Source: Cytophagales bacterium
GTDB lineage: Bacteria > Bacteroidota > Bacteroidia > Cytophagales > Cyclobacteriaceae
Direction of reading: 5' to 3'
NCBI GenBank assembly: GCA_027317105.1
Contig: DAHVFH010000215.1
Coordinates: 1-17,562, forward strand
Length of the DNA stretch: 17,562 bases
Shown here: positions 1 to 6,721 of the stretch, piece after piece
Layout: each line of letters starts with the position of its first letter
How positions within the stretch are numbered: position 1 is the stretch's first letter
Program-made: the position numbers and the translations under genes
The notes under the pieces: generated by a model
Told to the model about the DNA's origin: nothing
The model's database searches: none
What the model saw: only the letters and a program-made list of their open reading frames with translations

Positions 1-141
1 GCGGTGGACTAAAACGGGCGCGCAAAACATGCTCCAGTTGCGGGTTACTAAAATGAACAAACAATGGGGAGAAGTCGTCAATCTTGTTCAGACTGAATTT
101 AAAATCGCGGCATGACTACAATGTAATTTTGAAATACACCC
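1..141 (+). mobile_element. 3' end of an insertion sequence, cut by the left edge
   Basis: This holds the last codons of a transposase-like reading frame (2-115) and a short non-coding tail. The minus strand, read from about 141 downward, begins GGGTGTATTTCAAAATTAC, which has the look of an IS terminal repeat. That assignment is a guess because the other end of the element lies outside the window. The true junction with the hydrolase gene lies somewhere between about 115 and 145. No target-site duplication can be tested. Confidence 0.5.
2..115 (+). CDS. Transposase C-terminal fragment (probably ISKra4-like), 5' end missing
   Basis: A 37-residue open frame enters from the left edge and stops with TGA at 113-115. 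It reads RWTKTGAQNMLQLRV, then TKMNKQWGEVV. The pattern RW-x-K-x-GAQ-x-(I/M)L-x-LR followed by a W some residues later resembles the C-terminal end of ISKra4-type transposases as I recall them. The family name is therefore tentative. The fragment is too short to judge whether the full enzyme is intact. It points toward the hydrolase gene on the opposite strand and overlaps the tail of that reading frame, as expected if the element inserted there. Confidence 0.55.
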   Translation, partial: RWTKTGAQNMLQLRVTKMNKQWGEVVNLVQTEFKIAA

Positions 142-752
142 GCCAGTTTGGTGGTATCATAAAATTGAGTTTTGAAAGCGACTTTCATCAAAGAGTCTAC
201 CCAAGATACTTCCTGATTTTTAAAACCTTCCTGCGCTTTGATCTGTTCTCCCAGCAAGCTATCGTAAAAGGTAGTTCTTTTTGCAAGTTCAGTCTCTTCC
301 TCACTCCACAACCGGAACGAAGGCGGCATGGCATCGCATAAAACAAGGCTTTTCACTTTCAACGGATACTCAATCGCATATTGAGCTGCTAACATACCGC
401 CCCACGAATGACCCAGCACATGTATCTTATCCAATCCGAGTCGCTGCCGAAGGCCTTCGATATCTTCAACTAAATTCTTAATCGTCATGGAAGAAGTATC
501 TATCTCTGCTGCCGATCTTCCACAAGCGCGTTGATCGAAGAAAATAAGGCGGTGATGCTTAGCGAGTTCTTTGAAATGATCGATCATGTAGGATTGGTCA
601 AGTACTGGGCCACCGTGAATGACGAACACCGGTTCTCCATCTCCTATTGCATGATAAAATAAGCTTGTACCATTGACGGCCAGCATCCCTTCTTCATCCT
701 TTTGCGGAGCAGCGCAGGAAAGTAGAAATAGCAGGAAAACGAATTTCTTCAT
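99..752 (-). pseudogene. Secreted alpha/beta-hydrolase (proline iminopeptidase-like lipoprotein), 3' end lost to IS insertion
   Basis: The product would be a membrane-anchored alpha/beta-fold hydrolase of the proline-iminopeptidase type. I chose the ATG at 750-752 over the upstream one at 833 because it opens with a lipoprotein signal, MKKFVFLLFLLSC, with the lipobox cysteine at residue 13. The oxyanion-hole motif HGGP is at residues 46-49, DQR at 73-75, and the nucleophile elbow GHSWGG has Ser116. The frame stops after 217 residues, whereas this family usually runs to about 300 or more. The acidic and histidine members of the catalytic triad are missing. The last codons appear to be read from the adjoining IS sequence. 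It lies 40 bp downstream of the asparagine synthetase gene on the same strand. The truncated protein is probably inactive. Confidence 0.7.
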
Positions 753-792
753 ACAAGAAACCATTAGGTGTAAATCGATTAACGAATAACTA

Positions 793-2709
793 CTAACTAT
801 TAACATATTTTTTCCACCACCATTGAAAAACAATCAATCCCCAGATCCGTGCATGCACGTCACCAGGATTGGACGAAAATAATTGCTTTTTAAGCTGGTT
901 GATCGTTGAATACTCAAAGATATTTTGATCCCTAATAAATCTCTCTGAAAGCAAATCATCTTCAATCAACGATTTCATTTCTTTTCGAAGCCATTTTAGT
1001 AACGGAACTTCAAATCCCTTCTTGGGGCGGTTGTATAATTCTTTGGGGAGAAAATCTTTAAAGGCGTCTTGCACAATTCGCTTGCGGATGACCGGGTTGA
1101 TTTTGAATTCATCGGGCAAAGTAAAAGCGAAATTCACCAATTCGAAATCCAAAAAAGGTGAGCGCACCTCCAACCCATTGGCCATACTCATCAAATCGAC
1201 TTTCATGAGCATGTCGTTGGGCAAAACCAAATTCATGTCCGTGAGCAACACATCATTAATCTTTTCTTTTTCAGGAATGGCCTTCAATAACTCAGCCTTA
1301 AAGGATTCAAATTCTTGTTTATCAAAATTGTTTTTCGATTGCTCAGAAAACAGTTGATACGCTTTCTCTTCGTTGGCATATCCCGCCCACTGCCAATATC
1401 TTTCACTGGAAGAAAGTTTCTTCCCCTCGGCAAACCGTTGCAACTGCCGGGCTTTGTTTCCAAGAAAACTATTTCGCGATTGAGGGAACGTTTTCCACAA
1501 AGGCAACAAAGCCGAAGTGAGCTTTTCTTTCCAACCGGGATGGATGGCGCGATAGAAAGCCGCATGTTTATTGTAGCCGGCCAAAAGCTCATCAGCACCA
1601 TCGCCCGAAAGCGCAACGATAGCATGTTTACGGGTCTCTTTACTTAAAATAAAAACATTGATGGCGGAAGAATCGGCAAAGGGCTCATCGATGTAATCGA
1701 GAATGTCATGAACATGTTCGTAGAGATCATTATTAGACAAAGAGAAAACCGTATGTTCCGTTTTAAAATGATTGGCCACCAATCGCGCATAGCTGGTTTC
1801 ATCAAAAAACTTCTCATCGCGAAAACCAATGGAAAAAGTGTGGAGATTGGGCTTGTGCCTTGAGGCTAATCCGGTCACCACCGATGAATCAATTCCTCCA
1901 CTTAAAAATGAACCCAATGGCACATCAGCAATCAATCTGCGTTGCACAGAGGCTTCAAGTAGTGTTTTGAATTGTTGTTTTGCGTTATCGTAAGTCCACT
2001 GTCGGCTGTCGACTGTCGACTGTTCACTATCAACATTAATTGAGTAATAACGGTGGACGATGGACTGATGACGGTGGATTTCCATATAATGCCCAGGCAA
2101 CAGCTTCTTTACATTCTTAAAAATTGATTGAGGAGCAGGAATATAGTTTAGTTGTAAATAGGTATGTAGTGAATTATAGTCAATTTCCTTTTCGATGCCG
2201 TAGGCCAAAATTGATTTCATCTCCGAGGCAAACAGAAACTTGTCTTCATCAAATTGATAAAGCAAAGGCTTTTCGCCAAAGCGATCGCGGGCTACAAAGA
2301 AGCTCTGCTCTTGTTTATCATAAATACAAAAAGCAAAAAAGCCATTGAGCTTATTCAAGCATTTTTCATTTTCCAGGATGAAAAGTTTAAGCAAAACTTC
2401 AGTGTCTGAATCGGAAAAAAAGGATGTGACACCCTTTTGTTGAAGTTCTTTCTTAAGTTCTAAAAAATTAAAAATCTCTCCATTGAAAATAATGCAATAG
2501 CGTTTGGCCTCATCCCACATGGGTTGATTGGCAATGGCACTTGTATCGATAATACTTAACCTGCGGTGGCCGAGACCGACAAACTCATCATGGTAAATTG
2601 CCTGGTTGTCTGGGCCGCGTTGCTCCAATGCCTTCGTAGCAGCAGCAATGTTGACAAGATTAAACTTGCCAACGAGGTTAAATGCAAATATTCCGGTGAT
2701 GCCGCACAT
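793..2709 (-). CDS. asnB: Asparagine synthase (glutamine-hydrolysing)
   Basis: This cytosolic enzyme makes asparagine from aspartate, ATP and glutamine. At 638 residues it has the usual AsnB layout. The class II glutaminase domain starts MCGITGIF, with Cys2 as nucleophile once Met1 is removed; RGPD is at 31-34 and the FNGEIFN motif near 75-81. The synthetase domain has the pyrophosphate loop SGGIDSS at 270-276 and SGDGADE at 368-374. The linker between the domains, residues 211-241, is unusual: its DNA consists largely of two heptanucleotide tandem repeats (1998-2025 and 2051-2078). No Shine-Dalgarno sequence is visible before the ATG. It lies 100 bp downstream of the DUF1080 gene and 40 bp upstream of the hydrolase remnant. 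A related amidotransferase in polysaccharide synthesis is possible, but no glycan genes are nearby. Confidence 0.9.
   Translation of the reverse strand: MCGITGIFAFNLVGKFNLVNIAAATKALEQRGPDNQAIYHDEFVGLGHRRLSIIDTSAIANQPMWDEAKRYCIIFNGEIFNFLELKKELQQKGVTSFFSDSDTEVLLKLFILENEKCLNKLNGFFAFCIYDKQEQSFFVARDRFGEKPLLYQFDEDKFLFASEMKSILAYGIEKEIDYNSLHTYLQLNYIPAPQSIFKNVKKLLPGHYMEIHRHQSIVHRYYSINVDSEQSTVDSRQWTYDNAKQQFKTLLEASVQRRLIADVPLGSFLSGGIDSSVVTGLASRHKPNLHTFSIGFRDEKFFDETSYARLVANHFKTEHTVFSLSNNDLYEHVHDILDYIDEPFADSSAINVFILSKETRKHAIVALSGDGADELLAGYNKHAAFYRAIHPGWKEKLTSALLPLWKTFPQSRNSFLGNKARQLQRFAEGKKLSSSERYWQWAGYANEEKAYQLFSEQSKNNFDKQEFESFKAELLKAIPEKEKINDVLLTDMNLVLPNDMLMKVDLMSMANGLEVRSPFLDFELVNFAFTLPDEFKINPVIRKRIVQDAFKDFLPKELYNRPKKGFEVPLLKWLRKEMKSLIEDDLLSERFIRDQNIFEYSTINQLKKQLFSSNPGDVHARIWGLIVFQWWWKKYVNS
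1998..2025. repeat. Heptanucleotide tandem repeat (4 units) inside asnB
   Basis: Four 7-bp units in a row on the plus strand: ACTGTCG, GCTGTCG, ACTGTCG and ACTGTTC. On the coding strand they supply residues of about 229-238 of the asparagine synthetase. Because 7 is not a multiple of 3, adding or losing a single unit would shift the frame. Confidence 0.75.
2051..2078. repeat. Second heptanucleotide tandem repeat (4 degenerate units) inside asnB
   Basis: Plus-strand units are CGGTGGA, CGATGGA, CTGATGA and CGGTGGA. The first and last are identical and the middle two diverged. It lies 25 bp from the first repeat and encodes roughly residues 211-220, just after the PGHY turn. The unit sequence differs from the neighbouring repeat but the period is the same. 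Confidence 0.65.
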
Positions 2710-2809
2710 CGGGTTCGTTATTCGTTGATCGTTATCCGAAAATTGAATTTTATATAAGCACCCGGCATACCTCGTTTAACCAATTTAACTCACGATTTTG
2801 TGCGATTTC

Positions 2810-3568
2810 CTAAAGCTTTTTGATCATCAAATTCTTAAACCACACCTCGTGACCATGATCTTGCAAATCAATATGGCCTTTTGGTGCCATGCCATACCCT
2901 TTTGCATCCTTCCATTTGCTTCCCTCTTTGCGTTTAATCCAATCAGGCGAGTTCAACTCATACTCTACTATTTTCTGCCCGTTTAGCCAATGTTCAACAT
3001 GCTTTCCGTTCACCAAAATCTTGGCATTATTCCATTCCCCCACGGGTTTAAGTGTTTTCGGAGTAGGCCCATGCATACCATAATTAGCACCTGACTCTTT
3101 CAATTCCTTGGGTTCTTCGGGGTAACCCAAATCATCTTTAATTTGATATTCGGGGCCAGAATAATACGGTTGCTCAAATTCTTCGGTAACCCTGAACATA
3201 ATGCCGCTGTTTCCTTCGGGCGAAATTTTCCAATCAAAGCTTAGTTCAAAATTCTCAAACTCATCAGCCGTCATAATGTCTGAGCGCTCATCGCCATCGC
3301 CTTTCACGCTTTCGTTGAGAGCCTTGCAATGAAGGGTGCCATCCTTTGCTTCCCAGGTATTATTCTTCCGGCCTTTAAAAGGAATCCAACCATTGAGACT
3401 TTTACCATCGAATAAAAGTTTCCATCCTTCTGCCTTTTGCGTTTCTGATAGAGCCGGCATAGGAGTTCCCTCTTCACTTGCTGGGACTGAAGAATCCTGT
3501 TCCTGATTTTCTTTTTTGGCAGGAGCGCAAGCCGCTGTTAGTAATAAGAGCCAAAGTAATTTTTTCAT
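2810..3568 (-). CDS. DUF1080 (3-keto-disaccharide hydrolase domain) lipoprotein
   Basis: This is a 252-residue lipoprotein. The signal MKKLLWLLLLTAAC puts the lipobox cysteine at residue 14, and a Glu/Ser/Pro-rich spacer leads to the domain at about residue 45. The start of the domain, GWKLLFDGKSLNGW, and features such as SGIMFRV, GPEYQI and the C-terminal GHIDLQDHGHEVWFKNL are typical of DUF1080, a concanavalin-like fold in which some members hydrolyse 3-keto-glycosides. The substrate cannot be read from sequence. The protein should face the periplasm or outer surface. Its gene starts 18 bp after the Vsr gene stops, so the two are probably co-transcribed. The A-rich stretch before the ATG may serve as the initiation region, as is common in Bacteroidota. 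Confidence 0.85.
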   Translation of the reverse strand: MKKLLWLLLLTAACAPAKKENQEQDSSVPASEEGTPMPALSETQKAEGWKLLFDGKSLNGWIPFKGRKNNTWEAKDGTLHCKALNESVKGDGDERSDIMTADEFENFELSFDWKISPEGNSGIMFRVTEEFEQPYYSGPEYQIKDDLGYPEEPKELKESGANYGMHGPTPKTLKPVGEWNNAKILVNGKHVEHWLNGQKIVEYELNSPDWIKRKEGSKWKDAKGYGMAPKGHIDLQDHGHEVWFKNLMIKKL

Positions 3569-3586
3569 CGATTTTTTCTTTAGATG

Positions 3587-4105
3587 TTAATGGGTAAAGG
3601 TGCTAAAATCTCTGTCCGGTTCAAAGTGGTTTCTTTTGAGCGGTGGCGTATGCGCCAACGCTTCCACCACTAGCACAGAACCACGAAGGTCATTTACGAT
3701 TTTGTGTTGCCAAAAACGAATGACTGTCCAACCAAGCGCATCTAATTGCTCGTTTACCTCATCATCACGCTGAATATTGCGTTCTATTTTTGGGATCCAA
3801 AAGCCTCGGTTTGATTTGATCTTTTCTTTTTTCTCATCCCACCGATGGCCGTGCCAAAATTCACCATCCACAAAAATGGCAAGTCTATATTTTGCAATGA
3901 CGATGTCCGGCTTTCCGGGAAGAATACTGACGTGCGTTCGAAAACGATAACCTTTTGACCATAGCGCTTTTCTCAAGATGATTTCTGGTTTTGTATTTTT
4001 TGATTTGATTTTTTTCATAGCCTCAGAACGCGTGACGGTGGTATAAAAACCAGCGGCCTCTTCGAAACGTGGGACTTTAATGGGAGCTATTTTATATGGT
4101 TTCAC
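3587..4105 (-). CDS. vsr: Vsr-type DNA mismatch endonuclease (orphan, lacks zinc cysteines)
   Basis: Very short patch repair endonucleases nick DNA at T:G mismatches left by deamination of 5-methylcytosine. The 172-residue protein has the family blocks in order: RSEAMKKIKSKNTKPE near 26-41, LPGKPDIVIAKYRLAIFVDG near 62-81, FWHGH at 83-87, FWIPKIERN at 102-110 and GWTVIRFW near 125-132. Asp67 matches the catalytic Asp51 of the E. coli enzyme and His85 matches His69. The positions of E. coli His64, Cys66 and Cys73 are Asp80, Glu82 and Trp89, so the structural zinc site is absent. I recall this variant pattern from other Bacteroidota homologues. The start is GTG, with a stop codon directly upstream. 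The N-terminal PRFEEAAGFYTT block resembles homologues and supports this start. No cytosine methyltransferase lies in the window. Confidence 0.8.
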   Translation of the reverse strand: MKPYKIAPIKVPRFEEAAGFYTTVTRSEAMKKIKSKNTKPEIILRKALWSKGYRFRTHVSILPGKPDIVIAKYRLAIFVDGEFWHGHRWDEKKEKIKSNRGFWIPKIERNIQRDDEVNEQLDALGWTVIRFWQHKIVNDLRGSVLVVEALAHTPPLKRNHFEPDRDFSTFTH

Positions 4106-4139
4106 CTATTTGTGCAGTTAAAGTTCAAGCCAAAATCAA

Positions 4140-4241
4140 CTAATCGGAATCAAGTCTGCGCGAATTTTCCAACAAGGGATTGTAATAAGTATCGAAATCT
4201 ACTAAATCCAAACCAGGGTCGCGATCAAAATCAAAAGTCAT
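4140..4241 (-). CDS. Possible 33-aa acidic microprotein upstream of vsr
   Basis: ATG at 4239-4241 opens a 33-codon frame with stop TAG at 4140-4142. It begins MTFDFDRDPGLDLVDFD and is rich in Asp with no Lys. A GGAAAA stretch lies about 7 nt before the ATG, which is purine-rich for this otherwise SD-poor region. It sits 34 bp upstream of vsr on the same strand. It could be a short leader peptide or simply chance. No family is recognised. Confidence 0.25.
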   Translation of the reverse strand: MTFDFDRDPGLDLVDFDTYYNPLLENSRRLDSD

Positions 4242-4338
4242 AATTTTCCGGTAGCAAACTGAAGACTATACTCCCTTGAAAGATGGCACTAAATCAAAAA
4301 CTGTGTCATCATTTAAATATACGTATTACGTTACAAAC

Positions 4339-4376
4339 CCATAGCCCCCAACGTGGGCTGTGGCTTCATTGGCCAC
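4339..4376. repeat. REP-like pair of overlapping, mutually exclusive hairpins
   Basis: The first stem pairs CCATAGCCC (4339-4347) with GGGCTGTGG (4355-4363), nine pairs including one G-T, around a 7-nt loop. The second pairs GTGGC (4360-4364) with GCCAC (4372-4376). They share 4360-4363, so only one can form at a time. The CCATAGCCC...GGGCT-TGG shape resembles REP-type palindromes associated with Y1 transposases, but that is from memory and no such transposase is present here. Confidence 0.4.
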
Positions 4377-4424
4377 TTATCATCTCACACATCAGCGGCA
4401 ACTGCTATAGTAAAAATGATCATT

Positions 4425-4448
4425 TCGGCTTGTGTGGACACAAGCCGA
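4425..4448 (-). terminator. Perfect 10-bp hairpin downstream of the SDR gene, possible terminator
   Basis: TCGGCTTGTG (4425-4434) and CACAAGCCGA (4439-4448) pair perfectly around the loop TGGA. On the minus strand it lies about 50 nt after the SDR stop and is followed by AAATGATCATTTTTA, an interrupted T-rich tract that is itself palindromic. That makes it a plausible but not classical intrinsic terminator. Confidence 0.4.
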
Positions 4449-4456
4449 GGAATCAA

Positions 4457-4478
4457 CGGCTTGTAAGGATACAACACG
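4457..4478. repeat. Diverged tandem copy of the hairpin at 4425-4448
   Basis: CGGCTTGTA, loop AGGA, then TACAACACG. It aligns with the perfect hairpin 31 bp away. The inner five pairs are kept, the loop-closing pair has changed from G-C to A-T on both sides, and two outer pairs are lost. The matched change suggests the stem was selected at some time. Confidence 0.45.
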
Positions 4479-4498
4479 AGAGATAAGAGAAAAGTATT

Positions 4499-5299
4499 CT
4501 ACCAATTATTTCCATACATCTTCTTGGTAGCATTGCCCATAATGCTCACCGCCATCTTCTTAGAAAATATTTTCCGCATAAAAAAAGAGGCTAGGCGGTT
4601 GCCTCTTCCTGTAATGCATGAGGGGACTTTTCCCATTTTTTTTAAGCACTCATCCACTACTTCTTCCGGGGATTGTACTTGTGGTTGAAAAAATTTAAAC
4701 TTTGTTGGGTTTGATTTAACGTAATTCGGTGTGGCCGTTGCCCCCGCGCAACAACCTATTACGTCAACACCGTTAGCTTTCCATTCAAACCATAGACCCT
4801 CGGCAAGCGAAAGCAAGAAGGACTTTGTAGCAGCATAGGTGGCAATAAACGGAGAGCCTTGAAAAGCGGCAAGAGAAGTCATCAACACAATGCCCCCTTT
4901 GCCCTTCGTCATCATTTTTTCACCAAAATGATGAACCATTTTTAAAGGGGTGACCATATTGGTAGTTGCCATTTCTATTTGGTTGTTGGCCGGAAGATCT
5001 AGAAATGGGCCGATGTGAGACATGGCTGCGTTATAGACCAAGAAGTGAATTTCAATAGAACCCAACTTATCAAGAAGCTGCTCCATCGCATTTGGTTGGC
5101 TCAAATCGCAAGGCACACAAATCACATTGACTCCATATTTTTGATGGGTTTCATCCGCTATTTTTTTTAAGGGTTCCTCCCGTCTAGCAACTAAAACCAG
5201 ATCAAATCCTTCTTGCGCCAATGCCTTAGCGTAAGCCGCCCCAAGCCCTTCGGATGCTCCCGCAACCAACGCTACCGATCCATATTTTTCCTTGAGCAT
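4499..5299 (-). CDS. Short-chain dehydrogenase/reductase (SDR)
   Basis: An NAD(P)-dependent oxidoreductase of the classical SDR type, 266 residues. The Rossmann glycine motif GASEGLG is at residues 14-20, the NAA motif at 90-92, and the catalytic residues are Ser142, Tyr155 and Lys159 (pattern TSLAAF...YAATK). ARR at 38-40, at the end of the second strand, favours NADP over NAD by general SDR rules. The C-terminal extension with basic segments resembles ketoacyl/steroid-type SDRs, but the substrate cannot be given. The start at 5297-5299 places the glycine motif at the usual distance from the N-terminus. It lies 175 bp downstream of the DUF1573 gene on the same strand. The gap holds an inverted repeat GACAAC-N11-GTTGTC (5364-5386) and a doubled AAATGGTG (5443-5458). 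Confidence 0.88.
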   Translation of the reverse strand: MLKEKYGSVALVAGASEGLGAAYAKALAQEGFDLVLVARREEPLKKIADETHQKYGVNVICVPCDLSQPNAMEQLLDKLGSIEIHFLVYNAAMSHIGPFLDLPANNQIEMATTNMVTPLKMVHHFGEKMMTKGKGGIVLMTSLAAFQGSPFIATYAATKSFLLSLAEGLWFEWKANGVDVIGCCAGATATPNYVKSNPTKFKFFQPQVQSPEEVVDECLKKMGKVPSCITGRGNRLASFFMRKIFSKKMAVSIMGNATKKMYGNNW

Positions 5300-5474
5300 C
5301 TCAATCAGTTTATTTTTGAAAAGAGTAAAAGGGACTTCCTTATCCGGCTACAACAATGACGGAGACAACTATTCATTCGCGTTGTCGGTCAAAAAAAACA
5401 TCCAAAATAATAATTTTCCTTTCAACCTTTTGGTAATCAAAGAAATGGTGAAATGGTGACGTCAACTATGCAGA

Positions 5475-6551
5475 TCAATTTACCACACCAGCCGTAAACG
5501 TTATCCTTTGTACTGGATTTTGCGGGTCGGTGGAATAGATAGTCACTGACTTATTTTGTGGGCCGGTGCGGCCGGTAGTATTCAGCGAAATTTTTATGGA
5601 AGTGTCCTCCCCTGGTTTCAAAACTCGATGGCCTGGGATAATGGTGAGGCAAGAGCAATTGGTCTGTGCATGGCGGATAGTTAAATCACTTTTTCCGGTA
5701 TTAGTAAGCTTTATTTCACGCTCCAGAATGGTTCCTGCCTTTACATTGCCAAACTTAACAACATTTGCTGACAAGGCCAGAACAGGTGCATTGGCTAACT
5801 CGCTATCCGATAACTTGGGAAAGTATTCTTCAACGGTGGCATAAACTGAAAAGGACTTTTCAGGCATTTCTTTGTCATCTGTTTTAAGTTCTACATTTTC
5901 TGAAGTGAATCCGTATTGCCCTTTCATCCTACCGTCAAAAAGCACTTTGATAGAAGCAACCGAAAACGGGGCAATTACTTTTGGCGTGGTCACATTAATA
6001 TAATTCGGGCCAATGAACCCTAAGAAATGAATCGAATCTTTTGTGGGGTTTCTCATCAAAAAAGAAACTGGTTCCGATTCACGATTGATAAATACCTTGT
6101 CCAAGTTGAAGGAATTTGCTTTAAAATGAAGATTGCCTTTGGCAACAGAAAAAGAGGCGGGATCATTTTCTGTTGAGGGATTCACCACATTTCCTTTTAT
6201 CTGGAGCACCAAGGCACTCCCGTCCCAATCCGTTGTCACAGAAAGCGTTTTATTAAAATAGCCAGGCCTGCCTTTTGGGTCAAAACTGGCCTTTACAAAC
6301 CCGGAAGCACCGGAGGCTATAGGATCTTTCGTCCAGCCGGGAGTAGTACACCCGCAAGAAGCTTTTACCGAAAGTATCTTTATCGGTCGGGTCGTCTTAT
6401 TCGTCACCACAAATTCAAAAACGGCAGGCCCATCCGCCTCTTTAATGTTACCGAAATCGTGCAACTTCTCTCTGAAAAATAGGGGTTCGGCCAGCTGGCC
6501 AAAAGCTACCTCACTTATCACTAAAAAGAAAACCAACAGGTTCTTCATCAT
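5475..6551 (-). CDS. Secreted DUF1573 protein with two such domains
   Basis: A 358-residue exported protein of unknown function. The signal peptide MMKNLLVFFLVISEVAFG is probably cut before QL. The N-terminal DUF1573 domain (about 28-112) has the hallmark HDFGNIKEADGP and the SCGCT motif with Cys66 and Cys68. A middle Ig-like segment (about 130-235) lacks the cysteines. A second DUF1573 domain (about 252-358) has VKFGNVKAGTI and NCSC with Cys289 and Cys291. The fold is an immunoglobulin-like sandwich related to ASH/MSP domains; a surface or periplasmic structural role is the usual inference. There are two adjacent ATG codons, 6549-6551 and 6546-6548, and I cannot choose between them. It diverges from trpS across a 170-bp AT-rich gap. 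Confidence 0.85.
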   Translation of the reverse strand: MMKNLLVFFLVISEVAFGQLAEPLFFREKLHDFGNIKEADGPAVFEFVVTNKTTRPIKILSVKASCGCTTPGWTKDPIASGASGFVKASFDPKGRPGYFNKTLSVTTDWDGSALVLQIKGNVVNPSTENDPASFSVAKGNLHFKANSFNLDKVFINRESEPVSFLMRNPTKDSIHFLGFIGPNYINVTTPKVIAPFSVASIKVLFDGRMKGQYGFTSENVELKTDDKEMPEKSFSVYATVEEYFPKLSDSELANAPVLALSANVVKFGNVKAGTILEREIKLTNTGKSDLTIRHAQTNCSCLTIIPGHRVLKPGEDTSIKISLNTTGRTGPQNKSVTIYSTDPQNPVQRITFTAGVVN

Positions 6552-6582
6552 TCAAAATTTAATTCCGAAAAAATATCGGGAT

Positions 6583-6590
6583 CAAAATTA
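6583..6590 (-). promoter_or_regulatory. Candidate -7 element for the DUF1573 gene
   Basis: The minus strand reads TAATTTTG, an exact match to the Bacteroidota -7 consensus TAnnTTTG, 31 bp before the ATG. No clear -33 TTTG is found at the right distance, and the region is AT-rich, so a chance match is possible. Confidence 0.3.
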
Positions 6591-6648
6591 CAAAATTTAA
6601 TCCTGTTTGGTTGGCACCCCTTACGAATAAGTGGTTGGGATTGCCCTG

Positions 6649-6716
6649 TTTCAATTTTGAATTTGAAATTTATAATCTTGAATTCAATTTGAATATGTAA
6701 TTTTCAATTTTGAATT
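6649..6716. repeat. AT-rich direct repeat and palindrome before trpS
   Basis: TTTCAATTTTGAATT occurs twice, at 6649-6663 and 6702-6716, 53 bp apart. Between them lies the palindrome TTGAATTCAA (6678-6687) and further TTGAAT-like words. The stretch occupies the trpS leader and promoter region. It could be simple AT-rich decay or regulatory spacing. Confidence 0.5.
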
Positions 6717-6721
6717 AATTT

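Larger units (their letters stand above)
4106..4498. other. 390-bp intergenic stretch with hairpins and a possible tiny ORF
   Basis: No long convincing gene is present. The Vsr-proximal third carries a 33-codon minus ORF (4140-4241). From 4339 to 4478 there are several stem-loops, described separately. The 67-codon plus ORF at 4283-4486 runs straight through these hairpins and has no recognisable features, so I treat it as chance. The hairpin-dense part could be a remnant of a REP-like or IS200/IS605-like element. The SDR transcript presumably ends here. Confidence 0.5.

Noticed and set aside
84..341. 85-codon plus-strand ORF overlapping the hydrolase gene
   Set aside because: It is antisense to codons carrying clear alpha/beta-hydrolase motifs and has no features of its own.
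753..833. Longer N-terminus for the hydrolase starting at 833
   Set aside because: It would overlap the asparagine synthetase gene and bury the lipoprotein signal, which must be at the N-terminus.
4339..4478. CRISPR array or integron attC site
   Set aside because: There are no regularly spaced direct repeats with unique spacers, and no RYYYAAC/GTTRRRY core pair was found.
4283..4486. 67-codon plus-strand ORF in the intergenic region
   Set aside because: It runs through all the hairpins, has a His/Cys-rich unordered composition, and matches no family I know.
5364..5386. Inverted repeat GACAAC-N11-GTTGTC next to a run of eight A residues as a terminator
   Set aside because: For the minus-strand genes around it the T-run would precede, not follow, the stem; it might be an operator but there is no further support.
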